Source of the DNA: Draconibacterium halophilum
Lineage (GTDB): Bacteria; Bacteroidota; Bacteroidia; Bacteroidales; Prolixibacteraceae
Length of the DNA stretch: 64,000 bases
Assembly (NCBI RefSeq): GCF_010448835.1
Contig: NZ_CP048409.1
Coordinates: forward strand, 1,054,001 to 1,118,000
Direction of reading: 5' to 3'
A model generated the notes under the pieces. That model made no database searches. It saw nothing but the letters and a program-made list of their open reading frames with translations, and was not told where the DNA came from. The translations under genes were made by a program, and so were the position numbers. This document shows positions 8,616-17,565 of the stretch, in pieces (the stretch's first letter is position 1; each line of letters begins with the position of its first letter).

Positions 8616-11600
8616 ATGGTAGCAGGCAAAACAACAAGACTTAGTAAACTTGCAAGACAGTTCAACGTAGGTATTCATACCATTGTTGAGTTTTTGCATA
8701 AAAAAGGGTATGAAATTGATTCGAACCCTAATACTAAAGTTGCAGAAGACGCCGTGCAACTTCTTGAAAAGGAATATAAAATAGATATTACCATCAAGAA
8801 AGAGTCGGAAAAAATGAACCTAAAGAGTCATCGTCCAAAGAAAGAAGTTATTTCGATGGATCCGGAGGCTGCTGATCGGGAGAAAGAAGAACCAAAGAGT
8901 GAAGAGCCTGCTGCTGAAAAAAAGGTTGAAAAAAAGGTTGAAGAAAAACCGGCAGAAGAAGTTGTTGAAAAACCTGAGGTAAAAGTTACAGTTCTTGATA
9001 AGATTGATCTGGACAAGTTTAACAAGCCAAAAAAGAAGGCTGAAAAACCTGTTGAAGAGAAAACTGTTGAAGAAAAACCTGCCAAAGAAAAAGAAGAAAA
9101 GGAATCTGTAACAGAGAAACCTGCAAAAGAGGTTCCTGCAAAAGAAGAAGAAAAAGAGGCACCTGCATCCGAAACAAAAAAAGAAGCTGCTCCTAAAGCT
9201 GAAAAGGAGAAAGCTGAAAAAACAACGGAAAGTACTCCGAAGGAAGAAGAGAAAGAGGTTGTTGAGAAAAAGGCGCCCAAATCTGAAGATAAGATAAAGG
9301 TGGTTGGCAGGATTGATCTGAGCAATATGAATCAGAAAACACGCCCGGCCAAAAAAACAAAAGAAGAGCGCGAAAAAGAACGTAAAGAGCGCAAAAAGCA
9401 GAGAACTGTCGAGCGCCAGGGACAAAATAAAGTTAAAGGAGAAGGTCCTAGCGTTATAAAAGCTAAAGCTAACAAGCTTAATGGTCCAACTGTTCTTGGT
9501 AAAATTGATCTTCCCGATAAAAAACAAGAAGGAGGCGACCAAAGCAACAGGAAAAAACGCAGAAAACGTATTACTAAAGATACTGGAAAAGTAAGTGTCG
9601 ACAGACAACAAAAACCAGGAGAACGTCAGCGAGGGAAATTCCAGCCAACTAAACAAGGGGCAGGAAAGAAAAGACGACCACTTAAAAAAGAGGTTAACGA
9701 GGAAGACGTACAAAAACAAATTAAAGATACACTTGCCCGTTTAACAACAAAGGGTAAATCCAATAAAAGAGGTGCAAAACACCGTAGAGACAAACGAGCC
9801 GCTGCCAGTGAAAAAGTACAGGCAGATATGGAACAGCAAATGCTGGATCAAAATATCCTGAAAGTAACAGAGTTTGTTACCGTTGCTGAATTGGCTACCA
9901 TGATGAATGTTACTGTAACTGAGATTATTTCATCATGTATGTCGTTAGGTATGTTTGTGTCTATCAACCAACGTCTTGATGCTGAAACACTAGCTGTTGT
10001 GGCCGAAGAATTTGGCTACAAAGTAGAGTTTGTGAGTGTTGAAATTGCAGAAGCAATTGAGGAAGAAGTAGATAATCCGGAAGATTTGAAAGCTCGTCCG
10101 CCAATTGTAACCGTTATGGGGCACGTCGACCACGGTAAAACCTCACTGCTCGACCATATTCGAAGTACAAACGTAATAGCCGGTGAGGCCGGTGGTATTA
10201 CGCAGCACATTGGAGCATACCACGTAAGCCTGGAAGACGGAAGAGATATTTCTTTCCTTGATACTCCGGGCCACGAAGCGTTTACCGCAATGCGTGCCCG
10301 TGGTGCACAGGTAACCGATATTGCAATTATTATTGTAGCAGCCGACGATAATGTGATGCCTCAAACCATTGAGGCAATCAACCACGCATCTGCTGCGGGT
10401 GTACCTATTGTTTTTGCAATTAACAAGATTGATAAACCGGGAGCAAATCCTGAAAAGATAAAAGAAGAACTGGCCAATATGAATTACCTGGTGGAAGAGT
10501 GGGGTGGTAAATACCAATCGCACGATATTTCGGCCAAAAATGGAATAGGAATTGAGGAACTTCTTGAAAAAGTATTGCTTGAGGCAGAAATGCTTGAATT
10601 GAAGGCGAATGCGAATAAAAAGGCTCAGGGTACAATTATTGAATCGGAGCTTGACCGCGGTAGAGGTTACGTATCAACCTTGCTGGTTGAAAGCGGGACA
10701 TTAAAAGTTGGCGATATAATTATTGCGGGTCAGTATTACGGTCACGTAAAGGCAATGTTCAACGAGCGTAATCAAAATATTGAAAAAGTTGGACCTGCAC
10801 AGCCTGCTATTATTCTTGGATTGAACGGTGCACCACAAGCGGGTGATAAGTTTAATGTGATGGAGAGCGAGCGTGAAGCACGAAGCATTACCAATAAGCG
10901 CGAGCAATTGGCCCGCGAACAGGGACTGCGTACTCAGAAACATATTACACTTGATGAGATTGGTCGCCGTATTGCAATTGGTAATTTCCAGGAGCTGAAC
11001 CTGATTGTTAAAGGTGACGTGGACGGATCTATCGAAGCACTGTCTGATTCATTGATCAAGTTGTCGACCGAAGAAATTCAGATTAATATCATTCATAAAG
11101 CAGTGGGGCAGATTTCTGAATCTGATATTTCGCTGGCTATTGCATCAGAAGCGATTGTAGTTGGGTTCCAGGTGAGGCCATCGTTAAATGCGCGTAAAAT
11201 GGCAGAAAGAGAACAAATCGATATTCGATTGTACTCAATTATTTACGATGCGATTAACGAGATTAAGGCCGCAATGGAAGGAATGCTTTCTCCTGAAATT
11301 AAGGAAGAAATTACCGGAACTGTTGAGGTGCTTGAAGTATTTAAAATCACGAAAGTGGGAACCGTTGCAGGTTGCCTCGTTCGTGATGGAAAAGTATCAC
11401 GTAACTCGAAAGTTCGTGTAATCCGCGATGGTATCGTAATCTACGATGGATTGTTAGGTTCCCTTAAACGTTTTAAAGAAGACGTGAAAGAAGTGAAGAA
11501 CGGTTACGAGTGCGGATTGAACATCGAAAAATTTAACGACATTAAGGTTGGCGACCACGTGGAAGCCTACCATGAAATTGAAGTTGCAAAGACATTATAA
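8616..11600 (+). CDS. infB: Translation initiation factor IF-2
   Basis: The 994-residue GTPase positions initiator tRNA on the 30S subunit. An IF2-N module (KLARQFNVGIHTIVEFLHKK, residues about 8-50) is followed by a long low-complexity linker rich in Lys, Glu, Ala and Pro (about 70-225). A strongly basic Arg/Lys segment (about 255-400) and a second IF2-N module (VTVAELATMMNVTVTEII, about 415-465) come next. The GTPase domain starts near residue 497, with P-loop GHVDHGKTS, switch II DTPGHEAF and NKIDKPGAN. Domains II to IV finish the protein. The repetitive GAA/AAA-rich linker DNA creates long but meaningless open frames on the other strand. A strong terminator follows. Confidence 0.97.
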   Translation: MVAGKTTRLSKLARQFNVGIHTIVEFLHKKGYEIDSNPNTKVAEDAVQLLEKEYKIDITIKKESEKMNLKSHRPKKEVISMDPEAADREKEEPKSEEPAAEKKVEKKVEEKPAEEVVEKPEVKVTVLDKIDLDKFNKPKKKAEKPVEEKTVEEKPAKEKEEKESVTEKPAKEVPAKEEEKEAPASETKKEAAPKAEKEKAEKTTESTPKEEEKEVVEKKAPKSEDKIKVVGRIDLSNMNQKTRPAKKTKEEREKERKERKKQRTVERQGQNKVKGEGPSVIKAKANKLNGPTVLGKIDLPDKKQEGGDQSNRKKRRKRITKDTGKVSVDRQQKPGERQRGKFQPTKQGAGKKRRPLKKEVNEEDVQKQIKDTLARLTTKGKSNKRGAKHRRDKRAAASEKVQADMEQQMLDQNILKVTEFVTVAELATMMNVTVTEIISSCMSLGMFVSINQRLDAETLAVVAEEFGYKVEFVSVEIAEAIEEEVDNPEDLKARPPIVTVMGHVDHGKTSLLDHIRSTNVIAGEAGGITQHIGAYHVSLEDGRDISFLDTPGHEAFTAMRARGAQVTDIAIIIVAADDNVMPQTIEAINHASAAGVPIVFAINKIDKPGANPEKIKEELANMNYLVEEWGGKYQSHDISAKNGIGIEELLEKVLLEAEMLELKANANKKAQGTIIESELDRGRGYVSTLLVESGTLKVGDIIIAGQYYGHVKAMFNERNQNIEKVGPAQPAIILGLNGAPQAGDKFNVMESEREARSITNKREQLAREQGLRTQKHITLDEIGRRIAIGNFQELNLIVKGDVDGSIEALSDSLIKLSTEEIQINIIHKAVGQISESDISLAIASEAIVVGFQVRPSLNARKMAEREQIDIRLYSIIYDAINEIKAAMEGMLSPEIKEEITGTVEVLEVFKITKVGTVAGCLVRDGKVSRNSKVRVIRDGIVIYDGLLGSLKRFKEDVKEVKNGYECGLNIEKFNDIKVGDHVEAYHEIEVAKTL

Positions 11601-11623
11601 AAAACGATAATTCTATAAAAGAG

Positions 11624-11650
11624 AAGGCCGGGGAGACCCGGCCTTTTTTG
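11624..11650 (+). terminator. Rho-independent terminator after infB
   Basis: GGCCGGG (11626-11632), loop GAGA, CCCGGCC (11637-11643), then a run of six T. It is very GC-rich and unambiguous, and closes the rimP-nusA-infB operon. Confidence 0.93.
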
Positions 11651-11703
11651 TTGCCCTTAAATTATTAACAGTCAATGTTTAATTTCGTAAACCAAAAAGG
11701 TAG

Positions 11704-11732
11704 TTTGAAGCGTTAGCTAATTATTACATTTG
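11704..11732 (+). promoter_or_regulatory. Putative Bacteroidota-type promoter for the 927-residue protein gene
   Basis: TACATTTG at 11725-11732 is a perfect -7 box. The nearest TTTG upstream is at 11704-11707, a 17-nt spacer that is shorter than the usual 19-21. The gene start follows 16 nt after the -7 box, implying a very short leader. Confidence 0.45.
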
Positions 11733-11748
11733 ACAAAAAGAATAAAAA

Positions 11749-14532
11749 ATGAAGCGGTACCTCATAATCATACTTTTTATTTTGGCAGTTGCTGTAGCCG
11801 GGTTTCTGTATTTTTCAAAAGAAAAAGTTGTATTTCAACAAGAATCGTCGTTGTATAAAGCAGTTCCGTTAACAACGCCACTCTTTATTGAAGCTGAAGG
11901 ATTAAAACCCATTCCTGCCGATAACCCTGTGGTAGCAGAATTATCAGGAATTCCTGAATTTAGCAGATTGTTAAGCCAGGTGTCGAGTATCCAAAATATT
12001 ATCGATACTGAACCTCAGATTCAGAAGCAGCTTGGAAAACGTAAGGTTGTGCTGGCACTCGATTTTGTTGGAAAAAATGTGTTACATCCGGTAATTATTA
12101 GCAACTTAAAAAGTGCAAAAGAGCGAGAGGGGCTCGAGTTATTAATCGAGAAGCTGACCGGTATCTCAAGAACTTCATTTCAAAAACGAAATTATAATGG
12201 ATATGCAATAATTGATGTTGCCGATTCAAATGGAAACAACAAGCTCAGTTTCAGTGTTGCCGGCAAACTGGTAATTATCAGTCCCGAAGTAATTCTGGTG
12301 GAGAAATGTATCAGGCAATTAAATGCACGCGGTATTACCGATAACCAGTATTTTAACCTGGTGAACAGAACTGTTGGCAACCAGTCGGAAGTAGCGTGGT
12401 ATATTAATCACAGACGCTTCCCTGAACTGTGGGCCAATTTCCTGAATTCGAAAACCCAAAAGCAGGATAATGAATTTGGCGAGACCGACAGGATTAACCT
12501 GAAACGAGATGTGCTTAAAATAAAGGATTACGCCAGCTGGAGTGAACTCGATTTAAGTTTTTATGACAACCGCTTAACATTGAATGGAATTACTGCTGCC
12601 GATGATTCTTTAAATCATTTCCTTTCCGTTTTTCAGGGGCAGCAAGCAGTAAGTTGTAACGCCGACCGTATGTTGCCAAAGTCAACCTCTTTTTATGTTG
12701 GATTTTCGTTCTCCGATAAGGAGCTGTTTTTTACGAATCTGGAAAACTATTTTGTGCATTCCGAAGCCTACTACGACCGGGAAGAGAAAATAAAAAAAAT
12801 GGAGCAGGATTTCCGTACTGATAGTCGCGAGAAATTGAGAAACCTGGTGAAAGATAAAGTGGTGGCAGCAATAACCTCTGTTCCTACAGAAGCAGAGATG
12901 GGATCGCTTTTTATTATAAGCGGGCAGTCGCGGAAAGAAAGCCGGGAACTTTTTGAAGGGATGTTGACCAATTATGCCAAACGGAAAGATATTGAATTTG
13001 AAAGTTTGGCGAGCTCGTTTACATCATCAGAAGAACAAAACTATCGAATTTATGAATTCCCCTATCCAAGGCTACCTGGTATTTGGTTAGGAGGAGCTTT
13101 CGATTTTGCACGTGCCAGATTTGCTGCCTTTCGAGATGAGTTGTTGATTTTTGCCAGTTCGAAAAAAGGTTTGGAGAAGTATCTCAACGATATGGATTCA
13201 GGAACGTCCTTAAGAACGGCTGCCGATTACGAAACAGTAAGAAAGTCGGCCGAGAGCAAGGCAAACCTGAATGTTTACGCCAATATAAATAATCTTTATG
13301 CACTGCGCCACGATTTGTTTAATTCAGAAATAAACAAAGGGTTGGAGAAGAATGAAGCGATTTTCAGGAAGTTTAATGCGATAAGCTGGCAGGTGGTATG
13401 CGAAAACAATATTTATTTTAACGCTGTAAATTTGGGTTACGAACCGAAACCGAAAAAAGATGTGCGTGCAAAATGGGAGTGTCGGCTGGGTGCCGAAGTG
13501 GCGATAAAACCGCAGCTGGTCATTAATCACAATAATAAAGCTGAGAAGGAAATAATTGTTCAGGATGTGAATAATCAGCTTCATTTGATTAGTGCCGGTG
13601 GAAAAATTATTTGGAGCGCTCCCGTTAGCGGAAAGATTCTGGGAGAAATTCACCAGGTAGATTACTACAACAATGGCAAATTACAGTACCTGTTTAATAC
13701 CAGCGAGAAAATCTATCTTATCGACCGAAACGGCACCAGCGTTGCAAACTTCCCCATTATTCTAAAATCGCCGGCTACCAACGGTGTTAATGTTTTCGAT
13801 TACAACAATAATAACAGTTATCGTTATTTTGTGGCTTGTAAGGATAAAAAAGTTTACGCCTACAATCACGAAGGTAAAATTATAAGTGGCTGGGAATTTG
13901 GGAAGACCAGTGGAACGGTAACCAACCCGGTGCATCATTTTAGAGTGAGTAATAAAGATTATATTGTTTTTAGCGATGAAACAAAGGTTTATATCCAAAA
14001 CCGAAGAGGACAGACACGTGTCAACTCATCGGCAAAATTTTCGCCATCAGCTAACGATGTAACTTTAAATGCGCAAGGCCTCACTAAAATAGTAACCACC
14101 AGCAAAAATGGAGATGTTTTCTATCTGTTCTTTGATGGGAAATTTGCACAAAAGAAAACCGAAAAGTTTTCACCAGACCATCAGTTTAAGGTGGACGATA
14201 TTAACGGCGATGGAAAACCAGAATTTGTATTTGTTGATGAAGACAGATTGGTTGTTTTTGATGAGGGCGGAGATAAACTGTTTGAGGAAGAGTTCGACAA
14301 TGATCTGCACGGGATAAATCTGTATGCTTTTACAGCCACTAAAAAAATGATTGGTGTAACCGATCCCGATGAAAACGAAATTTTCTTATTTGATTCTACC
14401 GGAAAACAATATGATGGGTTTCCGTTGAGTGGCAACAGTGAATTCTCGATTGGTAAACTTACAAATGGTGGTTCGTTGAGTCTGGTTGTTGGAGATGAAG
14501 ACGGTAGCTTATTCTGTTATGAACTGGAATAA
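11749..14532 (+). CDS. Large membrane-anchored protein of unknown function with C-terminal propeller-like repeats
   Basis: The 927-residue protein opens with a hydrophobic segment (residues 4-23, YLIIILFILAVAVAGFLYF) and no lipobox cysteine, so it probably stays anchored to the inner membrane by an uncleaved signal. The middle (about 30-560) is an alternating alpha/beta region resembling DUF3352-type proteins, but I cannot assign it firmly. From about 595 to the end there are repeated short beta-strand units of PQQ/FG-GAP flavour (INHNNKAEKEIIVQDVNN, DDINGDGKPEFVFVDEDRLV, TNGGSLSLVVGDEDGS), suggesting a beta-propeller. The DINGDGKPE stretch looks like a calcium-binding loop. It is monocistronic between infB and the convergent queA. 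Function is unknown. Confidence 0.8.
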   Translation: MKRYLIIILFILAVAVAGFLYFSKEKVVFQQESSLYKAVPLTTPLFIEAEGLKPIPADNPVVAELSGIPEFSRLLSQVSSIQNIIDTEPQIQKQLGKRKVVLALDFVGKNVLHPVIISNLKSAKEREGLELLIEKLTGISRTSFQKRNYNGYAIIDVADSNGNNKLSFSVAGKLVIISPEVILVEKCIRQLNARGITDNQYFNLVNRTVGNQSEVAWYINHRRFPELWANFLNSKTQKQDNEFGETDRINLKRDVLKIKDYASWSELDLSFYDNRLTLNGITAADDSLNHFLSVFQGQQAVSCNADRMLPKSTSFYVGFSFSDKELFFTNLENYFVHSEAYYDREEKIKKMEQDFRTDSREKLRNLVKDKVVAAITSVPTEAEMGSLFIISGQSRKESRELFEGMLTNYAKRKDIEFESLASSFTSSEEQNYRIYEFPYPRLPGIWLGGAFDFARARFAAFRDELLIFASSKKGLEKYLNDMDSGTSLRTAADYETVRKSAESKANLNVYANINNLYALRHDLFNSEINKGLEKNEAIFRKFNAISWQVVCENNIYFNAVNLGYEPKPKKDVRAKWECRLGAEVAIKPQLVINHNNKAEKEIIVQDVNNQLHLISAGGKIIWSAPVSGKILGEIHQVDYYNNGKLQYLFNTSEKIYLIDRNGTSVANFPIILKSPATNGVNVFDYNNNNSYRYFVACKDKKVYAYNHEGKIISGWEFGKTSGTVTNPVHHFRVSNKDYIVFSDETKVYIQNRRGQTRVNSSAKFSPSANDVTLNAQGLTKIVTTSKNGDVFYLFFDGKFAQKKTEKFSPDHQFKVDDINGDGKPEFVFVDEDRLVVFDEGGDKLFEEEFDNDLHGINLYAFTATKKMIGVTDPDENEIFLFDSTGKQYDGFPLSGNSEFSIGKLTNGGSLSLVVGDEDGSLFCYELE

Positions 14533-14560
14533 AAAAACCACGAAATAAATTCCGTGGCTT
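14531..14560. terminator. Hairpin terminator between the 927-residue protein gene and queA
   Basis: CCACG (14538-14542) pairs with CGTGG (14553-14557), with partial pairing inside. A run of A on the left gives a good U-tract for the minus strand (queA operon). The plus-strand tract, CTTTCT, is weak. Confidence 0.6.
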
Positions 14561-14585
14561 TCTGTATAGTAGTAAAATTTACTTA

Positions 14586-15635
14586 TCAAATAATTAGCAT
14601 AGCATCGCCATAAGTACCAAAGCGGTAATCGTGTTTAGTTGCAACTTCGTATGCTTCCATCACAAAATCGTATCCGCCAAATGCGGCAACCATCATCAAC
14701 AATGTTGAATAAGGCAGGTGGAAGTTTGTAATCATGCTGTTTGCTACGCTAAACTCGTAAGGAGGGAAAATGAATTTATTTGTCCATCCTTCAAACGGCT
14801 TCAAATGGCCTTGAGTTGATACCGAACTTTCAAGAGTTCGCATTACGGTTGTTCCAACGGCACAAACATTACGTTTCTCCTGTTTTGCTGAGTTTACCAT
14901 CTCGCAAGCTTCATTGTTAATCCAAATCTGCTCCGAGTCCATTTTGTGTTTTGTCAGGTCTTCAACATCAACACTGCGGAAGTTTCCTAATCCCACATGC
15001 AACGTAACATACGAGAAATCAACACCTCTGATCTCCAGCCGCTTTAACAACTCGCGACTAAAGTGCAAACCAGCTGTAGGTGCAGCAACTGCGCCTTCGT
15101 GTTTTGCAAAAATAGTTTGGTAACGGTCTTTATCTTCGGGCTGAACCGGGCGATTGATAAATTTAGGAAGTGGAGTTTCTCCCAGGCTGTAAAGCGTTTG
15201 TTTGAATTCGTCGTAAGGACCATCAAACAAGAAACGTAAAGTGCGTCCGCGCGATGTGGTGTTATCGATTACTTCCGCAACCAACAGGTCGTCGTCGCCA
15301 AAATACAGCTTGTTCCCAATACGTATTTTTCTTGCCGGGTCAACCAAAACATCCCACAAACGTTGCTCGCGGTTTAATTCGCGAAGAAGAAAAACTTCGA
15401 TTTCTGCTCCGGTTTTTTCTTTGTTACCATGCAAACGTGCTGGAAACACTTTGGTATCGTTAAAAACCATCACATCTTTATCATCAAAATAATCAAGCAG
15501 GTCTTTAAACAATTTGTGTTCAATTGTTTTTGTTGCTCTGTTTAATACCATAAGTTTCGATTCGTCACGGTTATCGGCCGGGTGCAAAGCAATCTTTTCC
15601 TGATCTAAATCGTACTTGAATTTTGATAACTTCAT
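14586..15635 (-). CDS. queA: S-adenosylmethionine:tRNA ribosyltransferase-isomerase QueA
   Basis: The 349-residue enzyme transfers and isomerises the ribosyl group of SAM onto preQ1 in tRNA, giving epoxyqueuosine. Family blocks are the N-terminal LSKFKYDLDQEKIALHPA, VMVFNDTKVFPARL, RFLFDGPYDEF, GAVAAPTAGLHFSRELL and VTLHVGLGNFRSV. TNFHLPYSTLLMMVAAFGG lies near the C-terminus. Length is normal. It follows truB by 98 nt in the same direction and has its own -7 box in that gap, so it may be transcribed both from the ftsX operon and independently. Confidence 0.96.
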   Translation of the reverse strand: MKLSKFKYDLDQEKIALHPADNRDESKLMVLNRATKTIEHKLFKDLLDYFDDKDVMVFNDTKVFPARLHGNKEKTGAEIEVFLLRELNREQRLWDVLVDPARKIRIGNKLYFGDDDLLVAEVIDNTTSRGRTLRFLFDGPYDEFKQTLYSLGETPLPKFINRPVQPEDKDRYQTIFAKHEGAVAAPTAGLHFSRELLKRLEIRGVDFSYVTLHVGLGNFRSVDVEDLTKHKMDSEQIWINNEACEMVNSAKQEKRNVCAVGTTVMRTLESSVSTQGHLKPFEGWTNKFIFPPYEFSVANSMITNFHLPYSTLLMMVAAFGGYDFVMEAYEVATKHDYRFGTYGDAMLII

Positions 15636-15675
15636 ATTGTAATTTATTTATTAATAGTCTTTTTTATGCGATCTG

Positions 15676-15683
15676 CAAAAATA
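15676..15683 (-). promoter_or_regulatory. Putative internal promoter -7 box for queA
   Basis: The minus strand reads TATTTTTG here, a perfect TAnnTTTG box about 40 nt upstream of the queA start. No clear TTTG lies 19-21 nt further upstream, so confidence is modest. Confidence 0.4.
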
Positions 15684-15733
15684 ATACAGTAAGTTGGATT
15701 TTTTGTTCAGAACCACTTTATACGGTGAAATTT

Positions 15734-16447
15734 TCAATTGGTTTCATCTAAATTTAAGTTTTCCAGAAAATAATTCACCTTAAACGCTTCTTCTATTTTG
15801 TAATCGCCAATTCTTGTTCTTTGTAAACCGGTTAAGTAGGCTCCACATTTTAAAGCCTCGCCAATGTCGCGGGCCAACGATCGGATGTAAGTGCCTTTTC
15901 CACAAACAATCTTTAGTTTTACCTCCGGAAGATCAAACGATTCAATTTCGATGCTTCTTATAACAATTTTTTTTGCTTTAAGTTTTACCTCTTCTCCATT
16001 TCGGGCATAATCGAATGCGCGTTTTCCTTTTACTTTTACTGCTGAAAATACCGGTGGAACCTGCTCTATTTCTCCAATAAACTGCGGCAGTACCTTTTCA
16101 AAACTTTCGCGTGTTACATGCGAAAAATCGAATTGGCTATCTTCTTCGGTTTCTAAATCGAAAGACGGAGTAGTTGCTCCTGTTTTTAGCGTAGCAATGT
16201 ATTCCTTTTCGCCCAGTTGTAACTGCTCTATTTGCTTGGTAGCTTTGCCTGTACACAAAATTACCAGCCCTGTTGCCAGTGGATCAAGCGTTCCCGCATG
16301 ACCAACTTTCAGCTTTTTTATGCCCAGTTTCCGACATAAAATGTACCTCACTTTGTTAACAACATCAAACGATGTCCATTCCAATTCTTTATCGAAAAGT
16401 AAAATTTCCCCACCAGGGAAATCATATGTTTTTTTGAAATCGGGCAT
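15734..16447 (-). CDS. truB: tRNA pseudouridine-55 synthase TruB
   Basis: The 237-residue protein starts at the ATG at 16447 (MPDFKKTYDFPGGEILLFDK). It isomerises U55 in the T-psi-C arm of tRNAs. The catalytic aspartate lies in VGHAGTLDPLATGLVILCTG. EYIATLKTGATT and VPPVFSAVKVKGKRAFDYAR are conserved TruB segments, and KGTYIRSLARDIG is the late motif. An upstream extension of the frame to 16528 overlaps uppP and has no family similarity, so I reject it. It lies 41 nt after uppP in the ftsX-DUF3098-uppP-truB-queA cluster. Confidence 0.95.
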   Translation of the reverse strand: MPDFKKTYDFPGGEILLFDKELEWTSFDVVNKVRYILCRKLGIKKLKVGHAGTLDPLATGLVILCTGKATKQIEQLQLGEKEYIATLKTGATTPSFDLETEEDSQFDFSHVTRESFEKVLPQFIGEIEQVPPVFSAVKVKGKRAFDYARNGEEVKLKAKKIVIRSIEIESFDLPEVKLKIVCGKGTYIRSLARDIGEALKCGAYLTGLQRTRIGDYKIEEAFKVNYFLENLNLDETN

Positions 16448-16488
16448 TAAGAATCTATCTTCCAGTATTTTAAGCCTGTTTTGAAAAA

Positions 16489-17268
16489 TCAGGCTGCAAA
16501 GATAGCAATTAGCCCAATAAGAGCGCAATAAATTGCAAAATAAATTAATTTGCCACGTTTTACTATCTTAATCATCCACGAGCAGGCCAGCCATCCTGAA
16601 ATAAAAGCACTTACAAACCCAATAAGCAAAGGCATTAATTCTACTTTGGTTGATTTTAGTTCGCCTGTTACGATATCAATAAAAGCAGCTCCCAAAATAG
16701 GTATTAAAACCATTAGAAATGAAAAACGGGCCACATCTTCCTTTTTGCCTTTTAAGAGTAGTCCGGTTGCGATTGTTGCTCCACTGCGCGAAATTCCGGG
16801 CAGTACGGCAAGTGTTTGGGCAATTCCAATTAGCAGTGCTTTCCCAAAAGTGATCTTTCCATCACTTTTTTTAACAAATTGAGTGAGTGTAAGTAGGCAA
16901 GCCGTAAGAAGAAGCATGCAGCCAACAAAATATAGATTGCCGGTAAAAAGAGATTCCAGCTCATCGCGAAACAGAAATCCAACAATTACTATGGGAATTG
17001 ACGAGAATAGAAGTTTGCTGATATATTTGGTGGAATCGTTCCATTGAAATGCAAAAAGATCTTTACATAAAACCAAAATGTCTTTTCTGAATACAAGAAT
17101 GGTACTCAAAACTGTTGCAACATGAACGGTTAAAACAAAAAGCAGACTGTTTTCATCTTTTATTCCCAATAGTGTGTGACCTATTTCCAGGTGTCCGCTT
17201 GAACTGACGGGAAGAAACTCAGTAAGTCCCTGGATGATGCCGAGGAGTAATGCCTGGAGTTCTGTCAT
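16489..17268 (-). CDS. uppP: Undecaprenyl-diphosphatase UppP (BacA type)
   Basis: The 259-residue integral membrane protein, with about eight hydrophobic segments, dephosphorylates undecaprenyl pyrophosphate to recycle the lipid carrier of peptidoglycan and other envelope polymers. Its loss or overproduction changes bacitracin sensitivity. Both signature motifs are present: GLTEFLPVSSSGHLEIGH near residue 15, and LPGISRSGATIATGL near residue 160. Length is close to the usual 265. It follows DUF3098 by 12 nt. A shared operon with ftsX suits a cell-wall/division theme. Confidence 0.97.
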   Translation of the reverse strand: MTELQALLLGIIQGLTEFLPVSSSGHLEIGHTLLGIKDENSLLFVLTVHVATVLSTILVFRKDILVLCKDLFAFQWNDSTKYISKLLFSSIPIVIVGFLFRDELESLFTGNLYFVGCMLLLTACLLTLTQFVKKSDGKITFGKALLIGIAQTLAVLPGISRSGATIATGLLLKGKKEDVARFSFLMVLIPILGAAFIDIVTGELKSTKVELMPLLIGFVSAFISGWLACSWMIKIVKRGKLIYFAIYCALIGLIAIFAA

Positions 17269-17280
17269 GAAAAAATGGGC

Positions 17281-17535
17281 TTAATCGTCTTTTGGTTTTT
17301 TCATAATGGCATAAATCTCGAACACAAATCCTAGCAGTAACAGGATGGGAGCCAGCGTAATTCGGCGAAAACTAAAAATATCTTCGCTAAAAACATTCGG
17401 ATCGTCACTTCCGCCGCCGGCCATTAATATAAATCCAACAACGATTACGGCAAAACCGATTGCCATTAGTTTATAGTTTTCTTTGCCCAATGCAAAGCCT
17501 GCTGATTCTTTTACGTCTTTACTTTTTTTAGCCAT
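17281..17535 (-). CDS. DUF3098 family small membrane protein
   Basis: The 84-residue protein has two hydrophobic segments (about 24-42 and 60-78) separated by a hydrophilic loop with SDDPNVFSEDIFSFRRI. It matches the DUF3098 family, found in Bacteroidota directly downstream of ftsX. The role is unknown; association with division or envelope functions is inferred from conserved context. It ends in a charged KKPKDD tail. It lies 30 nt after ftsX and 12 nt before uppP. Confidence 0.88.
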   Translation of the reverse strand: MAKKSKDVKESAGFALGKENYKLMAIGFAVIVVGFILMAGGGSDDPNVFSEDIFSFRRITLAPILLLLGFVFEIYAIMKKPKDD

Positions 17536-17565
17536 TATTTTGTGAAATTGGTGGTGTAAAGATAA

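Noticed and set aside
8820..9719. Long minus-strand frames (up to 299 codons, Phe/Ser rich) opposite infB
   Set aside because: They mirror the Lys/Glu-rich linker of IF-2. The composition is a direct complement of GAA/AAA repeats and no motif is present.
16448..16528. Upstream extension of truB by 27 codons
   Set aside because: It overlaps the 3' end of uppP, and the added residues do not resemble any TruB N-terminus.
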